Assembly (NCBI GenBank): GCA_028141225.1
Contig: JAOIPS010000014.1
Coordinates: 1 to 33,317 of the forward strand
Source of the DNA: Prochlorococcus sp. AH-736-L23
Lineage (GTDB): Bacteria > Cyanobacteriota > Cyanobacteriia > PCC-6307 > Cyanobiaceae
DNA: 33,317 nt
Direction of reading: 5' to 3'
Part shown: positions 6,951 through 18,900 of the stretch, piece by piece
How positions within the stretch are numbered: the stretch's first letter is position 1
How the letters are laid out: each line of letters starts with the position of its first letter
Translations under genes and position numbers: made by a program
Notes under the pieces: generated by a model
What the model saw: only the letters and a program-made list of their open reading frames with translations
Told to the model about the DNA's origin: nothing
Database searches by the model: none

Positions 6951-7572
6951 TTTCGCTTGAAACTGATTTTTCTGAACCTTCTTGCTGAGATAATTCTGAT
7001 CTTGCTTTTTCTGCACTTTTTCTTAAGGCCTCTAATCTATCTTCAAAGAAACTTCTTTTTTTCTTTTTTCGTGTTTTATCTATTAACTCCTTTAAGGCTC
7101 CGCCAAGACTTTTATAAGCATTTGGAATGCTGTATCCAAATCTACAAGCAAGATCTATAGCTCTTTCATCTGCATAAATAGCATCTTGAAGTTTTTTTTC
7201 AGAATTATTTTTTAAATATAATCTATAACCTGCAAAACTTGATAATCCTAGAGCAAGTAATAAAAGTAAACCATCTTGTACCCACAACTCTCCTATAGCC
7301 CCTCCAAGTCCTATTGCGAGAGCTGCCATTTCCCATCCATCTCTGGGAATTGTGTCATTTTGAATTTTTCCAACTTCGTGCCAAAATAATAGATTTCTGT
7401 GGTCAATAGCAAAGTTATCCCATTCATCTAAATCTATTTGAATTTCTACTTCGTCACGACCGATTTCCTCAAGTGTTATTAAAGGAGGATCTATAGCCGC
7501 AGCAGCTTCAACAAATACCCAACTTTCATTCTCTGGAGGCAACAAATTTTTAAGTCGCTGAAGTTCGCTCAT
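6934..7572 (-). CDS. DUF3318 family protein
   Basis: A 212-residue cyanobacterial protein of unknown function. The N-terminal half is acidic (ITLEEIGRDEVEIQIDLDEWD) and contains the DUF3318 motif HRNLLFWHEVGKIQ (58-71). A hydrophobic hairpin follows at about 80-118, then DERAIDLACRFGYS (135-148), a very basic segment (DKTRKKKKR, 165-173) and a polar tail. It is probably membrane-anchored with both ends on the same side. First gene of the minus-strand run leading to rsfS, ycf36 and asparaginase; its divergent neighbour is carB, 108 bases away. A functional link with RsfS is inferred only from the overlap. Confidence 0.85.
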   Translation of the reverse strand: MSELQRLKNLLPPENESWVFVEAAAAIDPPLITLEEIGRDEVEIQIDLDEWDNFAIDHRNLLFWHEVGKIQNDTIPRDGWEMAALAIGLGGAIGELWVQDGLLLLLALGLSSFAGYRLYLKNNSEKKLQDAIYADERAIDLACRFGYSIPNAYKSLGGALKELIDKTRKKKKRSFFEDRLEALRKSAEKARSELSQQEGSEKSVSSENVYGQ

Positions 7573-7680
7573 AAAATATTAATTTCTTTCAATACTATAG
7601 AAACAAATGTTGCTTTTCAAGTAAGTTGATTAACATCTGATGATTTATAAGTAGCATGTGATAAATGAAGGGTTTAAATT

Positions 7681-10600
7681 ATGCCTCAAAGAGGTGATCT
7701 AAAGAAAATTCTTATTCTAGGTTCGGGACCGATTGTTATAGGACAAGCATGCGAATTTGATTACTCTGGCACTCAAGCTTGCAAGGCTTTAAGAAATGCT
7801 GGTTATGAAATTGTATTAATAAATTCAAATCCAGCATCAATAATGACTGATCCAGAGATCGCAAGCAAAACATATATTGAACCATTGACTCCTGAAATTG
7901 TTTCTCAGATCATTTTAAGAGAAAAACCTGACGCCATCCTTCCCACTATGGGAGGTCAAACTGCTTTGAATCTTGCGGTTAAATTATCAGAGTCAGATTT
8001 TTTAAAGCAAAATAATATTGAATTAATTGGTGCTGATTTAAAAGCTATTAATAAAGCTGAAGATAGAAAAATGTTTAAAGAATCGATGGAGAAAATAGAT
8101 GTAAATGTTTGTCCTTCTGGTATCGCATCTAATCTTGAAGAAGCTTTGGAGGTATCCAAAAAAATTAGTTCTTATCCTCTTATAATTAGGCCTGCATTTA
8201 CATTAGGTGGAGTAGGTGGTGGAATTGCTTTTAACCTTGAAGAATTTGTTGAGTTGTGTAAATCAGGTTTAGAGGAAAGTCCATCCAGTCAAATATTAAT
8301 TGAAAAATCACTTATTGGATGGAAAGAGTTTGAACTAGAGGTAATGAGAGACACTGCTGACAATGTAGTAATAGTTTGCAGTATTGAAAATTTAGACCCA
8401 ATGGGTGTCCACACTGGAGATTCGATTACTGTAGCTCCTGCACAGACTTTAACAGATAAGGAGTACCAGAGATTAAGGGATTTGTCATTGAAAATTATTA
8501 GAGAGGTAGGAGTTGAAACAGGAGGGAGTAATATTCAATTTGCAATAAATCCTTCTAATGGAGAAGTTATTGTCATAGAAATGAACCCCCGTGTGAGTAG
8601 ATCCTCTGCTTTAGCAAGTAAAGCAACTGGATTCCCTATTGCTAAGATTGCAGCTTTATTATCTGTTGGTTATACACTCGATGAGATTATTAATGACATT
8701 ACAAAAAAAACACCTGCATGTTTTGAGCCATCAATTGATTACGTAGTTACTAAGATACCAAGATTTGCCTTTGAAAAGTTTAAAGGCTCTTCTAATACTT
8801 TAAGTACTGCCATGAAATCTGTTGGTGAGTCAATGGCAATAGGTCGTTCTTTTGAAGAATCATTTCAGAAAGCATTAAGGTCATTAGAAGTAGGTGTTTT
8901 TGGGTGGGAATGTGATTCACTAGATGAATTCAAAAATGAGAGTGAAATAAAAAATTGTTTAAGAAACCCTACATCTGAAAGGATTCTCCTAATCAAGAAA
9001 GCTATGCAGCTTGGGAAAACTAATACTTATATTCAAGAAGTTACAAATATAGATTTATGGTTTATCGAAAAATTACGTAATATCTTTAATTTTGAAAATG
9101 ATTTTTTGAAAGATAAGAAACTTTATACTATTGATAAGGATTTGATGTTACATGCTAAACAATTAGGCTTTTCAGATCAACAGATAGCAAAGTTAACTAA
9201 TTCTGATTTTTTTGAAGTAAGAAGATATAGAAAAAAACTTAACATAATACCAATTTATAAAACTGTTGATACTTGTTCAGCAGAATTCTCATCCTCAACT
9301 CCATATCATTATTCAACTTACGAAGAATCTTTTATTAATTTTAATTCTCAAATTTTTGATAGCGAGATTTCAGAAAACAGTAAATCAAAAAAAATTATGA
9401 TTTTAGGAGGAGGTCCAAACAGAATTGGTCAGGGAATAGAATTTGATTACTGTTGTTGTCATGCATCATATCAATCTTCTACGAATGGTTATCAAACAAT
9501 AATGGTTAATAGTAACCCTGAAACTGTATCAACAGATTATGATACTAGCGATATTTTATATTTTGAACCTGTAACTTTGGAGGATGTGCTCAACATAATA
9601 GAAGCTGAAAATCCTTATGGTTTGATTGTTCAATTTGGAGGTCAAACTCCACTGAAATTATCATTACCTTTATTTGAATGGCTTAAATCTAATGATGGGG
9701 TCAGAACTGGTTCAAAAATTCTTGGGACTTGTCCAATATCTATCGATTTAGCAGAAAATAGAGAGGAATTTACAAAAATTCTTGAAGAATTAAGTATTAG
9801 ACAACCTTTAAATGGAATTGCACGTAATCAAAATGAAGCAGAAATAGTATCAAAAAATATAGGATTCCCTTTGGTTGTAAGACCTTCTTATGTTTTAGGT
9901 GGAAGAGCAATGGAAATTGTTAAAGATGAGCATGAATTATCGAGATACATCTCTGAAGCAGTAAAGGTATCGCCTGAACATCCCATCCTTCTTGATCAAT
10001 ATTTGAATAATGCAATTGAGATAGATGTTGATGCTTTGTGCGATTCAGAGGGTTCGGTTGTAATTGCTGGCCTAATGGAACATGTTGAACCTGCAGGAAT
10101 TCATTCAGGAGATTCAGCTTGTTGCTTACCATCCATTTCTCTTTCAACATCCACAATAGAAAATGTAAGGAACTGGACAAAATTAATTGCACAAAGATTA
10201 AATGTTGTTGGTTTAATTAATTTGCAATTTGCAGTAATAAATACAAATAATAAAGAAAATAAATTATTTATTCTTGAAGCAAATCCACGAGCATCCAGGA
10301 CAGTCCCATTTGTTTCAAAAGCTATAGGTAAACCAGTTGCAAAATTAGCTACTCAGTTAATGCAAGGTTTTACATTGGAAGATATTAATTTCACAGAAGA
10401 ATTTTCTCCAAAATATCAGGCAGTAAAAGAGGCCGTTTTACCTTTTAAAAGATTTCCTGGGTCTGATACATTACTTGGCCCTGAAATGAGATCTACTGGA
10501 GAGGTAATGGGTTTAGCTAAAGATTTTGGGATCGCATATGCCAAGTCGGAATTGGCAGCAGGTAATGGTGTACCTTCAGAAGGAGTAGCTTTTTTGTCTA

Positions 10601-10977
10601 CAAATGATTTAGATAAAAAAAATCTTGAGGAAGTTGCTAGAGAACTTTTGATTTTAGGATTTAAATTAATCGCAACAAAAGGTACAGCTGCATATTTGTT
10701 GAATTTAGGAATTCAAGTTGAAGAAGTGCTAAAAGTTCATGAAGGAAGACCAAATATTGAGGACCTAATTCGTTCGGGACTTGTTCAATTAATAATTAAT
10801 ACTCCAATTGGCTCACAGGCTCTTCATGATGATGCTTATTTAAGACGTGCCGCTTTAGAATATAATATTCCAACTTTTACAACTATTCCTGGAGCAAAGG
10901 CAGCCATTAAGGCGATCAAAGCTTTGCAATGCAATAAAATTAATACTTACTCTCTACAAGAAATCCATAATTATTAA
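7681..10977 (+). CDS. carB: Carbamoyl-phosphate synthase, large subunit
   Basis: Makes carbamoyl phosphate from bicarbonate, ammonia (from glutamine via CarA) and two ATP, feeding arginine and pyrimidine synthesis. At 1098 residues it has the full internal duplication. The first half opens with [20 protein letters not shown] (about 10-29) and holds ATP-grasp residues such as FTLGGVGGG and [18 protein letters not shown]. The second half opens with [18 protein letters not shown] at about 572 and repeats the pattern ([25 protein letters not shown]). A C-terminal MGS-like regulatory domain runs from about 950. GAAGGG lies 11 bases before the ATG as a ribosome binding site. carA is not in the window. 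The stop lies four bases from a convergent gene. Confidence 0.98.
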   Translation: MPQRGDLKKILILGSGPIVIGQACEFDYSGTQACKALRNAGYEIVLINSNPASIMTDPEIASKTYIEPLTPEIVSQIILREKPDAILPTMGGQTALNLAVKLSESDFLKQNNIELIGADLKAINKAEDRKMFKESMEKIDVNVCPSGIASNLEEALEVSKKISSYPLIIRPAFTLGGVGGGIAFNLEEFVELCKSGLEESPSSQILIEKSLIGWKEFELEVMRDTADNVVIVCSIENLDPMGVHTGDSITVAPAQTLTDKEYQRLRDLSLKIIREVGVETGGSNIQFAINPSNGEVIVIEMNPRVSRSSALASKATGFPIAKIAALLSVGYTLDEIINDITKKTPACFEPSIDYVVTKIPRFAFEKFKGSSNTLSTAMKSVGESMAIGRSFEESFQKALRSLEVGVFGWECDSLDEFKNESEIKNCLRNPTSERILLIKKAMQLGKTNTYIQEVTNIDLWFIEKLRNIFNFENDFLKDKKLYTIDKDLMLHAKQLGFSDQQIAKLTNSDFFEVRRYRKKLNIIPIYKTVDTCSAEFSSSTPYHYSTYEESFINFNSQIFDSEISENSKSKKIMILGGGPNRIGQGIEFDYCCCHASYQSSTNGYQTIMVNSNPETVSTDYDTSDILYFEPVTLEDVLNIIEAENPYGLIVQFGGQTPLKLSLPLFEWLKSNDGVRTGSKILGTCPISIDLAENREEFTKILEELSIRQPLNGIARNQNEAEIVSKNIGFPLVVRPSYVLGGRAMEIVKDEHELSRYISEAVKVSPEHPILLDQYLNNAIEIDVDALCDSEGSVVIAGLMEHVEPAGIHSGDSACCLPSISLSTSTIENVRNWTKLIAQRLNVVGLINLQFAVINTNNKENKLFILEANPRASRTVPFVSKAIGKPVAKLATQLMQGFTLEDINFTEEFSPKYQAVKEAVLPFKRFPGSDTLLGPEMRSTGEVMGLAKDFGIAYAKSELAAGNGVPSEGVAFLSTNDLDKKNLEEVARELLILGFKLIATKGTAAYLLNLGIQVEEVLKVHEGRPNIEDLIRSGLVQLIINTPIGSQALHDDAYLRRAALEYNIPTFTTIPGAKAAIKAIKALQCNKINTYSLQEIHNY

Positions 10978-10981
10978 AATT

Positions 10982-11200
10982 TTATTCTAAGTTTTCTAGT
11001 TTTTCTCTTAATTGATTAACTAGGGAGTTTCGACTAATTGAAAGTAATTTGAGAGTATCTTGATGCATTTTGAGTTGTGTCTCTGCAATTTGTAGTACTT
11101 TTAAAGATTCTTTTATTTCATTAGAAAGTTCATTTATTAAATATTTTTTGCCTTCAAAGGTTAAAACTGGATTAGCAGAATCATTTGTGTTTTCTCTCAT
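10982..11200 (-). CDS. DUF6447-like small protein
   Basis: A 72-residue protein whose N-terminal part reads LTFEGKKYLINELSNEIKESLKVLQIAETQL, matching by eye the small DUF6447 family (a 'DGKxYxxxxLSdEaK' start followed by a helical region). The rest looks like one long amphipathic helix (about 25-70), probably a coiled coil. No membrane segment. The family's function is unknown. It lies 30 bases downstream of an ABC exporter gene start region on the same strand but upstream in sequence order, and ends four bases from carB, so the two transcripts must overlap at their 3' ends. Confidence 0.65.
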   Translation of the reverse strand: MRENTNDSANPVLTFEGKKYLINELSNEIKESLKVLQIAETQLKMHQDTLKLLSISRNSLVNQLREKLENLE

Positions 11201-11230
11201 GGATTTACTTTTTTAATTAATAAAATAGAA

Positions 11231-12937
11231 TTATAATTTTTTAATCAATTGTTTTTCACATAATTCTTTATAAATTCCAGGTTTATTTATTAAATCAATG
11301 TGTTTCCCAACTTCAATAATTTCACCTTTATCGAAAACAACTATTTTATTGGCCTCTTGAGTAGTGGCTAATCTATGAGCAATTACAATAACTGTTCTAT
11401 CTTTCATAGCACTATTAAGTCCTTTTTGTACTTCAGATTCTGATTCTGCATCTAACGCACTTGTGGCCTCATCTAAAAGAAGAATTGAGGGGTTTCCGAG
11501 TATTGCTCTTGCAATTGCTATCCTTTGGATCTGACCACCTGAGAAATTTGATCCTCTTTCAGTTATCTCAGTTTCATATTTCTCAGGAAGCTTTTGAATG
11601 AAGTTGTGAGCGTTTGCTTTTCTTGCTGATTCTATAACTTCTTCTTTGGTAAAATTTCTGCCCATTCTTATTACATCAAAAATTGTTCCTGAAAACAAAA
11701 AAGGCTGTTGTTGTACTAATGCAATGTTTTTTCTAATATCATTTGTATTTACTATTTTGAGATTTTTATCATCAATAAAAATGTCTCCATTATTTGGAGC
11801 TATAAACTTTAATATCAAAGCCAACATTGTACTTTTACCAGCTCCTGAAGCTCCCACAAATGCTGTGACTTCTCCTCTTTTAATTTCTAAATTGATGTTT
11901 TTAAGTACTTGATTATTTTTTTTGTAAGCGAAATTTACTTTCTTGAAAACTATTTTTCCTTCAAAATTTGACATCCTTCGTAAATTTTTTTTATCATCTT
12001 CGACTGGTTCTTGATTTATGTTTTTCAACCTTTTTATTGAAGCTTCTGCCTGTTTATAGTCATTAAAATTTGTACTTACATGGCTTATTGGATCAATAAG
12101 CATTAATATTGCTGCAAAAAAACTACTAAATTCTTCGCTTGTCAGAAGACCTAGATTTATTCTTGCGGCTCCAAAACCTAATATTGCTAATATTCCAAAT
12201 GCTTCAACAAATCCTACAACTGGATGTTGAAATGCAAGTAGTTTTAATGTTTTATATTTTGCTGTTTTGTTTGTACTTAATCTTTTATAAAATCTTTTCT
12301 CAATCCAATTTTCTGCAGCAAAAGCTCTTATCGTGGACATTCCATTTATAGATTCACCTATTAAACCTGCTAAATTGCTTGTTGATTCTTGACTTTTTTC
12401 GGATGCTCTTAAAACTCTTCTTCCAAAACTGTTAACTGAAAGAATAATCAATGGTGCTAAAACGAATGTTGATAATGTTAGTGACCAGTCTAAATAAAAC
12501 ATGTAGATTATTACCGCTAACAACTGTAAAGTGCATGGAATAGTATCTTGAGCTGTTTTATAAATAACTTCGCTTACCCTGTCTGCATCTTCTGTGAGTC
12601 TATATGTGATGTCCCCGGCTGAAATATTTTCAATAGAATTCATCTTTATTTTTTGAATTCTGCTAAATAAATTTCCTCTCATCACTTCACTAATTTCTAA
12701 AGATGGTTTTGCTATAAATACATCCTGCCCAAATTGAGCAATTTTCTGAACTAAAAATACAAATAAAGACTTAATTATTATGCTAGAAACTCTTGAGAGA
12801 TCACCTGACCCAATTGCTGGGATTAAGTTTCCAGCTAAATAAGCTAATAAAGGCCAACAAGCTACGTAAATAAGCATGCATATAAAACCTTTGATAAATC
12901 TATTTAAATATGGTCTGACGGGTGGTATTAGTCTCAA
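11231..12937 (-). CDS. MsbA-type ABC exporter (fused membrane and ATPase domains)
   Basis: A 568-residue half-transporter that should work as a homodimer. Six membrane segments occupy about residues 1-290. The C-terminal ATPase has Walker A GASGAGKST near 362, the signature FSGGQIQRIAIARA near 469, Walker B SILLLDEATSALD near 487 and the H-loop VIAHRLATT near 520; all are intact. Relatives flip lipids or export hydrophobic compounds; the cargo here is unknown. The start used is TTG at 12937-12935, the only ordinary start between the upstream stop at 12950-12952 and residue 21. A TATAAT box three bases before that TTG (12941-12946, minus strand) hints at a leaderless message or a later start. 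Confidence 0.92.
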   Translation of the reverse strand: MRLIPPVRPYLNRFIKGFICMLIYVACWPLLAYLAGNLIPAIGSGDLSRVSSIIIKSLFVFLVQKIAQFGQDVFIAKPSLEISEVMRGNLFSRIQKIKMNSIENISAGDITYRLTEDADRVSEVIYKTAQDTIPCTLQLLAVIIYMFYLDWSLTLSTFVLAPLIILSVNSFGRRVLRASEKSQESTSNLAGLIGESINGMSTIRAFAAENWIEKRFYKRLSTNKTAKYKTLKLLAFQHPVVGFVEAFGILAILGFGAARINLGLLTSEEFSSFFAAILMLIDPISHVSTNFNDYKQAEASIKRLKNINQEPVEDDKKNLRRMSNFEGKIVFKKVNFAYKKNNQVLKNINLEIKRGEVTAFVGASGAGKSTMLALILKFIAPNNGDIFIDDKNLKIVNTNDIRKNIALVQQQPFLFSGTIFDVIRMGRNFTKEEVIESARKANAHNFIQKLPEKYETEITERGSNFSGGQIQRIAIARAILGNPSILLLDEATSALDAESESEVQKGLNSAMKDRTVIVIAHRLATTQEANKIVVFDKGEIIEVGKHIDLINKPGIYKELCEKQLIKKL

Positions 12938-12958
12938 GATATTATATATTTAATTCTT

Positions 12959-12964
12959 TATACT
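12959..12964 (+). promoter_or_regulatory. Putative -10 box for the S4 gene
   Basis: TATACT on the plus strand lies 31 bases before the ATG at 12996, giving a predicted leader of about 25 bases. No clear -35 element is present. It sits in the 58-base divergent gap with the ABC exporter gene, so a promoter is expected here. Confidence 0.35.
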
Positions 12965-12995
12965 ACTTTATCAATATCTTTGGGTATAAAAAACA

Positions 12996-13172
12996 ATGAA
13001 ATTGGACCAATTCTTAAAATGGAAAAATTTGGTATCTTCTGGTGGCGAAGCAAAAATTTTTATTAAATCCGGTTCTGTTGAGGTTAATGGTGTTGTTGAG
13101 ACTAGGAGAGGAAGGAAGTTAAACAAGGGAGATAAAGTAATATTTCTAAAAAATGAATTAATTTTTGAATAG
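12996..13172 (+). CDS. S4-domain RNA-binding protein, small (58 aa)
   Basis: A 58-residue protein that is one S4 RNA-binding domain. It starts MKLDQFLKWKNLVSSGGEAK and carries the S4 core SGSVEVNGVVETRRGRKLNKGDKV, with the conserved Asn-Gly turn and the RRGRKL basic stretch. It matches the YaaA/RlbA-like stand-alone S4 proteins seen across bacteria, some of which act in ribosome assembly or binding. The gene starts 58 bases from the divergent ABC exporter and ends 52 bases before tpiA. It is shorter than a usual ORF length cutoff and easily missed. Family call confident; role inferred. Confidence 0.85.
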   Translation: MKLDQFLKWKNLVSSGGEAKIFIKSGSVEVNGVVETRRGRKLNKGDKVIFLKNELIFE

Positions 13173-13224
13173 TTAGCTTATTCCACTCACTTTGTATTAA
13201 TATGTTTTTCTTGGAGATAGTATT

Positions 13225-13950
13225 TTGAGAAAATCTGTAATTGCTGGTAATTGGAAAATGCACATGACATGTGCTGAAGCAAAATCCTATTTAGAAGAGT
13301 TTATTCCTTTAATAAAAAATATTAAAGACGATCGTAAAGTTGTTATTGCTCCACCTTTTACAGCCATTTCAACCTTTTCTGATCATTCTGATTTTGATTA
13401 TATAGATATTTCTAGTCAAAACATTCATTGGGAAAATCAAGGAGCATTTACTGCAGAAATATCTCCAAAAATGCTTCTTGAACATGGTGTTTCATATGCA
13501 ATCGTTGGACATAGTGAGCCAAGGAAATATTTTAGTGAAAGTGATGAACAAATTAATAAAAGAGCAGTTTTTGCTCAATCTAGTGGACTTACTCCAATAG
13601 TTTGTGTAGGAGAAACATTAGAACAAAGAGAGAGAGGAGAAGCTGATAGAGTTATTACTAGACAGGTTGAACAAGGATTAGAAAATACAGATCCATCTAA
13701 TTTAATTGTTGCCTATGAACCAATATGGGCTATTGGTACTGGTAAAACATGTGAGGCAGAAGACGCTAATAAGATATGTGCTTTGATTAGGAAATTAATT
13801 GGTTTTGATGATGTAATTATTCAATATGGAGGATCTGTTAAACCTAATAATATTGACGAAATCATGTCAATGGGTGATATAGATGGGGTATTAGTTGGAG
13901 GGGCGTCATTAGATCCGAATAGTTTTGCGAGAATTGCAAATTATCAATAA
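13225..13950 (+). CDS. tpiA: Triosephosphate isomerase
   Basis: Interconverts dihydroxyacetone phosphate and glyceraldehyde 3-phosphate in glycolysis and the Calvin cycle. The 241-residue product is of normal length with the full catalytic set: GNWKMH with N9 and K11, VGHSEPR with the catalytic H96, [11 protein letters not shown] with the base E165 and the mobile loop, and YGGSVKP at 201-207. The start is TTG at 13225, chosen because GGAG lies about 8-12 bases upstream and the next residues are the conserved [11 protein letters not shown]. No in-frame ATG fits. The 3' end overlaps folP by 26 bases. Confidence 0.97.
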   Translation: MRKSVIAGNWKMHMTCAEAKSYLEEFIPLIKNIKDDRKVVIAPPFTAISTFSDHSDFDYIDISSQNIHWENQGAFTAEISPKMLLEHGVSYAIVGHSEPRKYFSESDEQINKRAVFAQSSGLTPIVCVGETLEQRERGEADRVITRQVEQGLENTDPSNLIVAYEPIWAIGTGKTCEAEDANKICALIRKLIGFDDVIIQYGGSVKPNNIDEIMSMGDIDGVLVGGASLDPNSFARIANYQ

Positions 13951-14779
13951 GAAAAATCCATGGCCAAAAGGCTGGGGACAAAAAACTTCAATTATGGGAG
14001 TTATTAATTTAACTCCTGATTCATTTAGTGATGGTGGGGAATTAAACTCTTCAAAAAAAATTTTAGATCAAGTAAATCATTTCTTGAGTAATGGCGTTGA
14101 TGTTATAGATCTTGGCGCTCAAAGTACGAGACCTGGGGCTGAAGAAGTTGGATCAAGTGAAGAAATAAAAAGATTGATCCCATATCTAAAATTAATAAAA
14201 TCTGAATTTCCAGATGTTTTAATTTCTATTGATACTTTTAATTCTGAAGTGGCTTACGAAGCTCTTTTAAATGGTGCTCATTGGATAAATGATGTTACGG
14301 GAGGAAGAAGAGATATGAAAATTTTGGATGTTGTATCAAAATTCAACTGTCCAATCGTCATAACTCATAGTCGTGGTAATAGTCAAAATATGAATCAACT
14401 CTCTAATTACCAGAATGTATTGAATGATGTTAAGTGCTCGCTTGATAATTTAATAAAGAATGCTTTAGAAAAAAATATACCTGAAAGAAATATAATAGTG
14501 GATCCTGGAATTGGTTTTTCAAAAGATATAGTTCATAATTTGGAAATCTTGAGAAACTTAGATGTATTTAAAAAATGGAATTTGCCAATTTTGATAGGTG
14601 CATCTAGGAAGAGATTTATAGGAGAAATTTTGAATGAGAAAAATCCAAAAGAAAGGGATATAGGAACACTTGCAATAAGTTGTATTTGTTCTCAATTTAA
14701 TATTGACATTGTTAGAGTTCACAACGTCAAACTAAATTATCAAATCCTGAAAGTTGCTGATAAGATTTACAGAGAATAG
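13925..14779 (+). CDS. folP: Dihydropteroate synthase
   Basis: Joins p-aminobenzoate to the pterin diphosphate to give dihydropteroate in folate synthesis. The 284-residue product has the family motifs: [16 protein letters not shown] (23-38), [16 protein letters not shown] (about 61-76), the SIDTFN strand near 100, [16 protein letters not shown], and [12 protein letters not shown] near 225. The TTG at 13925 is a provisional start inside tpiA; another in-frame TTG at 13934 is just as possible, while the first ATG (MGVINL) would cut into the domain. Overlap with tpiA indicates co-transcription. The stop is eight bases from the convergent chlH stop. Confidence 0.95.
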   Translation: MRELQIINKKNPWPKGWGQKTSIMGVINLTPDSFSDGGELNSSKKILDQVNHFLSNGVDVIDLGAQSTRPGAEEVGSSEEIKRLIPYLKLIKSEFPDVLISIDTFNSEVAYEALLNGAHWINDVTGGRRDMKILDVVSKFNCPIVITHSRGNSQNMNQLSNYQNVLNDVKCSLDNLIKNALEKNIPERNIIVDPGIGFSKDIVHNLEILRNLDVFKKWNLPILIGASRKRFIGEILNEKNPKERDIGTLAISCICSQFNIDIVRVHNVKLNYQILKVADKIYRE

Positions 14780-14787
14780 CAAATTTA

Positions 14788-17700
14788 TTATTCTTTAACA
14801 CCTTCGATTTTATCCTCTACCTCTTGGTAAAGTTCTTTCAACTGTTCTATATTCTCATCTGAAGTTTCCCAATATCCCCTACCATTAACTTCTAGCAATG
14901 TTCCAACAATTCTTCTGAAACTATTAGGATTAAGATCCATTAATCTTTTCCTCATCTCTTCGTCATTTATAAATGTTTCATTAGTTTCTTCATATACAAA
15001 ATTATCTACTTGACCACTTGTCGCACTCCAACCAAGAGTGTAATTAAGTCTGTTAGAAAGCTCTCTAACTCCTTCGTACCCAGATTTGAGCATACCTTCA
15101 TACCACTTAGGATTTAAAAGTTTTGTTCTTGAGTCTAATCTGATAGTTTCTCCAAGTGTTCTAACTTGAGCATTAGATGTGGTTGTGTCCGCTATGTAGC
15201 TACTTGGTTCTTTCCCGTCATCTCTTAATGTCTTAATTAATTTTGTTGGATCCGAATCAAAATAATGACTTACATCTGTTAGGGAAATCTCAGATGAATC
15301 AAGGTTTTGAAATGTAACATCTGCTGTTTTCATTACTGACTCAAATACCTCTCTTTTTTGATTCATCTCACCTGGATTATCGGCATTAAAAGCATATGTT
15401 TTGCGAGATAAATACATTTCTTGTAATTCATTTTCTTCCTCCCATGTTGAATTTTCTACAGCTAAATTAACATTTGAACTGTAACTTCCACTCGCATTAG
15501 AGAATACTCTCGCTGAGGCATCTCTGATAGAAGTGCCTTCTTTTTCTGCCTGTTCTAGTGAATGTTTTCTTACAAAATTAGAATCCAATGGTTCATCAGC
15601 TTCAGCTGCTAATTTGACTGCTTGATCTATTAATGCCATTTGATTGATAAATAGATCTCTAAATACTCCTGAACAGTTAACTACTACATCTATTCTTGGC
15701 CTACCTAATTCTTCAAGAGGTATTAATTCTAGTTTGTTAATTCTTCCAACAGAATCTGGTTTTGGTTTTACCCCAACAAACCATAAGATTTGTGCCAGTG
15801 ATTCTCCGTAAGTTTTGATGTTATCAGTACCCCATAAAACACAAGCTATTGTTTCAGGCCAGGTTCCTTGCTCTTCTTTTTGCCTTTCAATTAATTTGTC
15901 AACAACAGACTTCGCTGCAGCAACTGCTGCTGTGGTTGGGATTGATTGAGGATCAAGTGCATGGATATTTTTACCACTGGGCAAAACACCTGGATTTCTT
16001 ATGGGATCTCCACCTGGTCCAGGTAAAACATAATTTCCATCTAGTGCCTTAATAAGGCTATCCATTTCTTTGTCTGCGCAGACCTGTTCCAGACAGAAAA
16101 GTAAGTAATCAAATAATTTATTTAATTCCTTCTGATTAACTTCATTAAATCCATTCAATCTGCAGACTCTTAGCCAAGGTGTAGGTAGATTTAGACCAAT
16201 AACTTTAAGTAAATCGAAAAGTTTGGAAAGTAGTGATTTTTCTAGATAGACTCTGCCATCAACAATTTTTAAAGAGTTGACCATCGCAAAAATCGACTCT
16301 CTTGCTGTCTTTATGATTTTTTCATTTAACTCTACAAATTTGAGTTCACCTTTATTATTACCATCATAGATTTGTTCAATAGTTAGACCGATGGATTCTG
16401 CGAGTAATCCTGGAAGAGATCTTAATCCTTCTTGTTCTCTCTCTAAAGATGCAATATTTACAAGTGTCGCAACAGCTTCTTCTGCTGTTGGAGCTTCTCC
16501 GATAGTATGAAGACCGCAAGGTAACAATCTACTTTCAATTTCCATCAACTGCTTATAGACATTACCAACAAATAAATCTCTTTCATCTATTGAGAGTTCT
16601 TCTACATCTTTTGAAGGGAGATCAACATCCTTGTCAAGATTACATTGTTTAGAAGTCTCAACTATCGCATTAACAATTTGAATACCTCTGCTATTTTCTC
16701 TTAATTGTTGATAAGAACCAACGAGTTCACTTAGTTCTTTAAGTCCTTTGTAGAGTCCTGCATTTTCCGCTGGAGGAGTCAGATAACTAATAGTTGAAGC
16801 ATATCCTCTTCTTTTCGCAATTGTTGCTTCAGATGGATTATTTGCAGCATAGTAATACAAATTAGGCAATGATCCAATGAGAGAATCCGGATAGCAAGTT
16901 TCACTCATGCCCATCTGTTTACCAGGCATAAATTCAAGTGATCCATGAGTTCCAAAATGAAGAACAGCATCTGCTCCCCAGATTTTTTCTACATAGGTGT
17001 AATAAGCGGCAAAACCATGATGAGGACTAGCACTTCTTGAATAAAGTAACCTCATTGGATCACCTTCATAACCGAATGTAGGTTGAACACCTATAAAAAC
17101 ATTTCCAAAATGTTTACCATAAATAAGAAGGTTTTGTCCGTCACTATTGAGGTTTCCAGGAGGTTTACCCCAATTCTCTTCAAGTCTTTGAGAATAAGGT
17201 GTGAACTCTTCGTATTCTTTTACTGACATCTTATGAGCAATATTTAACTCTGGAGAGCCATCCATCGCTTCAGGATTGTTAATTACTTTTTCCATTAATT
17301 CTTTTGAATTACTTGGAAGTTCATCTATTTGATATCCTTTTGATTTCATTTCAAGAAGTACTCTATAAATTGAACCAAAAACATTCAAGTATGCTGCCGT
17401 TCCAACATTTCCTTTGTCTGGTGGAAAACTAAATACTGTGATGGCTAATTTTTTATCCTTTCTTTGTTTAACTCTTAAAGTTGACCATTTTATTGCTCTT
17501 TCAGCTATTACATCAACTCTATCTTGGAGAGTATGCGCCTTACCTGTAGCATCATCGCGACCTGAGAGAATAATAGGTTCAATAGCACCATCAAGCTCTG
17601 GAATGGCAATCTGTAGTGCTACCTGAACAGGGTGTAAACCTAGATCACTATCTTCCCATTCTTGTGTGGTTTGGAAAACTAGTGGAAGTGCAACCATATA

Positions 17701-18798
17701 GGGTCTGTTTAACCTTTTTAGGGCTTCAATAGCTTTAGGATGATCTTGTCTTGCTGGCCCACCAACTAGTGCAAATCCTGTTAGAGATACAACTCCATCT
17801 ACAATAGGTTGATCTTTATTTATGGAATCATAATAAAATTCATTAACTGGTTTAGAAAAATCTAGACCTCCACAAAAGATAGGTAGTACTCTCGCACCTC
17901 TGTATTCCAATTCTTGAATAACAGCAACGTAATGAGCATCATCTCCCGTAACGATATGACTCCTTTGAAGCACTAAGCCTATTGTTGGAGTTTTGTCATC
18001 TTTAGGATTTATATCTTTCCTGTTATTTTCCCAATTTTGATATTCTTTAAGAGTTTCAAACATGCAAGGAGCAAGAGGATGCCAAATTCCTAAATCTGGG
18101 AATGTTTCTGGGTCTTGAATTTTGAATTCTTCTATTTGATCTTTTATATTCTCTGAAACAGCATACTTTTCAGAAATCATTAACAAGAAGTTTTTTAAGT
18201 TCTCAGTGGTACCACCTAACCAGTACTGAAAACTCAGAATAAATGTTCTAGCATCTTGAGCTTTTTCTACTGGTAGATATTTAAGTATTGAAGGAAGAGT
18301 ATTTAATAACTTCAACATTGAATCTTGGAAACTTGCTCCATCAGATTCTTTTTTCTTTTTTATTAAATCTCCAATAATACTTTTTGATTGACCAAGTTGG
18401 GCCATGCTAAATGAACCTAACTTATTTAATCTCATTACCTCTGGCATAGAGGGAAAAACTATTGATGCTTTAAGTTTGTCTTTAAATGGAGATACTGCAT
18501 CAACCACTTTTTGAGCCAGATCCTCAATGAAAATTAGAGAAGCTACGAATATATCTGCATTAGCTATATCTTCTTTAAAATCTTCAAAATTACTATCATT
18601 TCTAAGTTCTTCGATAAGATAGCCGCTAAGGTCTATACCTATAGGCCCATTCATTTCATTTATTGACTTTGCAGCTTCCGATAAGGAATTTTGGTATTGT
18701 GGCTCAAGGACAACATAAACTGCTTTTATTACAACTTTGTGTTTGTTATCCTCAACAGGAGATACTCTGCGGTTTGCTGAGCGGACCTGCGTAAACAT
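14788..18798 (-). CDS. chlH: Magnesium chelatase subunit H
   Basis: The large porphyrin-binding subunit of magnesium chelatase, which inserts Mg into protoporphyrin IX as the first committed step of chlorophyll synthesis, working with ChlI and ChlD (not in this window). At 1336 residues it has the usual full length. The N-terminal part (to about 170) is the small ChlH-specific domain; the rest is the CobN/Mg-chelatase fold. Conserved blocks include [19 protein letters not shown] near 620-640, [19 protein letters not shown] near 468, [20 protein letters not shown] near 945, and the C-terminal EVNGRGYWE. It is transcribed alone, divergently from dapB. A TATATT box at 18854-18859 (minus) is a possible -10. 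Confidence 0.97.
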   Translation of the reverse strand: MFTQVRSANRRVSPVEDNKHKVVIKAVYVVLEPQYQNSLSEAAKSINEMNGPIGIDLSGYLIEELRNDSNFEDFKEDIANADIFVASLIFIEDLAQKVVDAVSPFKDKLKASIVFPSMPEVMRLNKLGSFSMAQLGQSKSIIGDLIKKKKESDGASFQDSMLKLLNTLPSILKYLPVEKAQDARTFILSFQYWLGGTTENLKNFLLMISEKYAVSENIKDQIEEFKIQDPETFPDLGIWHPLAPCMFETLKEYQNWENNRKDINPKDDKTPTIGLVLQRSHIVTGDDAHYVAVIQELEYRGARVLPIFCGGLDFSKPVNEFYYDSINKDQPIVDGVVSLTGFALVGGPARQDHPKAIEALKRLNRPYMVALPLVFQTTQEWEDSDLGLHPVQVALQIAIPELDGAIEPIILSGRDDATGKAHTLQDRVDVIAERAIKWSTLRVKQRKDKKLAITVFSFPPDKGNVGTAAYLNVFGSIYRVLLEMKSKGYQIDELPSNSKELMEKVINNPEAMDGSPELNIAHKMSVKEYEEFTPYSQRLEENWGKPPGNLNSDGQNLLIYGKHFGNVFIGVQPTFGYEGDPMRLLYSRSASPHHGFAAYYTYVEKIWGADAVLHFGTHGSLEFMPGKQMGMSETCYPDSLIGSLPNLYYYAANNPSEATIAKRRGYASTISYLTPPAENAGLYKGLKELSELVGSYQQLRENSRGIQIVNAIVETSKQCNLDKDVDLPSKDVEELSIDERDLFVGNVYKQLMEIESRLLPCGLHTIGEAPTAEEAVATLVNIASLEREQEGLRSLPGLLAESIGLTIEQIYDGNNKGELKFVELNEKIIKTARESIFAMVNSLKIVDGRVYLEKSLLSKLFDLLKVIGLNLPTPWLRVCRLNGFNEVNQKELNKLFDYLLFCLEQVCADKEMDSLIKALDGNYVLPGPGGDPIRNPGVLPSGKNIHALDPQSIPTTAAVAAAKSVVDKLIERQKEEQGTWPETIACVLWGTDNIKTYGESLAQILWFVGVKPKPDSVGRINKLELIPLEELGRPRIDVVVNCSGVFRDLFINQMALIDQAVKLAAEADEPLDSNFVRKHSLEQAEKEGTSIRDASARVFSNASGSYSSNVNLAVENSTWEEENELQEMYLSRKTYAFNADNPGEMNQKREVFESVMKTADVTFQNLDSSEISLTDVSHYFDSDPTKLIKTLRDDGKEPSSYIADTTTSNAQVRTLGETIRLDSRTKLLNPKWYEGMLKSGYEGVRELSNRLNYTLGWSATSGQVDNFVYEETNETFINDEEMRKRLMDLNPNSFRRIVGTLLEVNGRGYWETSDENIEQLKELYQEVEDKIEGVKE

Positions 18799-18900
18799 TG
18801 ATTTTCTTTAAGTATTTCTACCAGCCTACGAATGAAAAGACGTTATTGTGTGCAATATAAATAGCGTGTAACAACCTTTAAAAAAAAATTTTTAAAAAAA

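Noticed and set aside
6951..7016. Longer start for rsfS at 7016
   Set aside because: The extra 22 residues lie inside the DUF3318 coding region and are Lys/Gln-rich with no family match; the RsfS domain begins right after 6950.
9920..10192. 90-codon minus-strand ORF inside carB
   Set aside because: carB is continuous and fully conserved here; the ORF is a frame shadow.
17414..17626. Plus-strand ORFs inside chlH (also 15849-16052)
   Set aside because: They fall within well-conserved chlH sequence and have no features of their own.
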